The translations under genes were made by a program, and so were the position numbers. Below are positions 31,995 through 32,055 of a DNA stretch of 32,055 nucleotides, in pieces. The DNA is from Actinomyces oris (GTDB taxonomy: Bacteria; Actinomycetota; Actinomycetes; Actinomycetales; Actinomycetaceae): the NCBI RefSeq assembly GCF_001937665.1, contig NZ_MSKL01000028.1, positions 1 to 32,055 on the forward strand, read 5' to 3'. The stretch's first letter is position 1. Each line of letters opens with the position of its first letter. Below the pieces are notes generated by a model that saw only the letters and a list, made by a program, of their open reading frames with translations, did not search any database and had not been told where the DNA came from.

Positions 31995-32055
31995 TCAGGA
32001 GGTCAGAGGGTCGTAGGCGGTGACGGCGCAGACGCCCAGGAGGAGGATGCCGAAG
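31995..32055 (-). CDS. C-terminus of a membrane protein (partial)
   Basis: Nineteen codons, FGILLLGVCAVTAYDPLTS, with a hydrophobic stretch precede the TGA at 31997-31995; the gene enters from the right edge. The family cannot be recognised. The same tail exists at 29368 onward. Confidence 0.5.
   Translation of the reverse strand, partial: FGILLLGVCAVTAYDPLTS

Larger units (their letters stand above)
31799..32055. repeat. Segmental duplication, right copy (continues past edge)
   Basis: Counterpart of 29172-29428 at a constant offset of 2627 bp with scattered substitutions. The full extent to the right cannot be seen. Confidence 0.93.

Overview
The window is GC-rich DNA from a high-GC Gram-positive bacterium. 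Gene content and promoter style suggest an oral or veterinary Actinomyces-like actinomycete. This is inference from family content, because no rRNA or tRNA gene is present to fix the taxon. Many starts look leaderless: a TANNNT -10 hexamer sits 6-7 nt before ATG or GTG, as is common in Actinobacteria.

Left chromosomal part (1-11966). A 30-bp tandem repeat sits at the left edge. It is followed by an Old Yellow Enzyme, an HxlR-type redox regulator with a quinone/zinc-type oxidoreductase, a YchJ-like protein coupled to an M18 aminopeptidase, a HAD hydrolase, a GtrA membrane protein, a Pth2-type protein, an M48 membrane metalloprotease, an Aer-like PAS protein without a chemotaxis signalling domain, and an arsenite/bile-acid-type permease. 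Several convergent gene pairs are separated by strong hairpins.

Central part (11933-21313). This looks like a mobilizable plasmid integrated by a single (Campbell-type) crossover. About 7.5 kb of plasmid-like genes, all on the minus strand, encode two small proteins, a rolling-circle Rep with helicase domain, MobC, a MobA relaxase with a strong in-frame internal start, and a CmtR / heavy-metal P-type ATPase cargo. They are bracketed by two diverged ~0.91-kb direct repeats. Each repeat holds the first codons of the permease gene plus most of an LLM-class flavin oxidoreductase gene. The left LLM copy is truncated and the right one is complete. The left permease is complete, while the right permease tip is fused in frame to the C-terminus of a large serine recombinase.

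Right part (21314-32055). This holds an isoprenylcysteine-methyltransferase-like membrane protein, a large secreted beta-propeller protein, a TetR regulator with a DHA2 drug-efflux pump, and a partly decayed segmental duplication. The duplicated unit contains an RpiB-like isomerase, an FAD/NAD disulfide oxidoreductase, a HigA-antitoxin C-terminal remnant and the C-terminus of a membrane protein. In the left copy the oxidoreductase is reduced to ~150 bp beside an LCM-type methyltransferase gene, and the HigA remnant carries a nonsense codon.

Working together: the OYE, HxlR/quinone reductase, LLM and disulfide-reductase genes suggest electrophile and redox stress handling. The permease and the CmtR/P-type ATPase suggest a metal and metalloid resistance locus that gained a mobile heavy-metal cargo.
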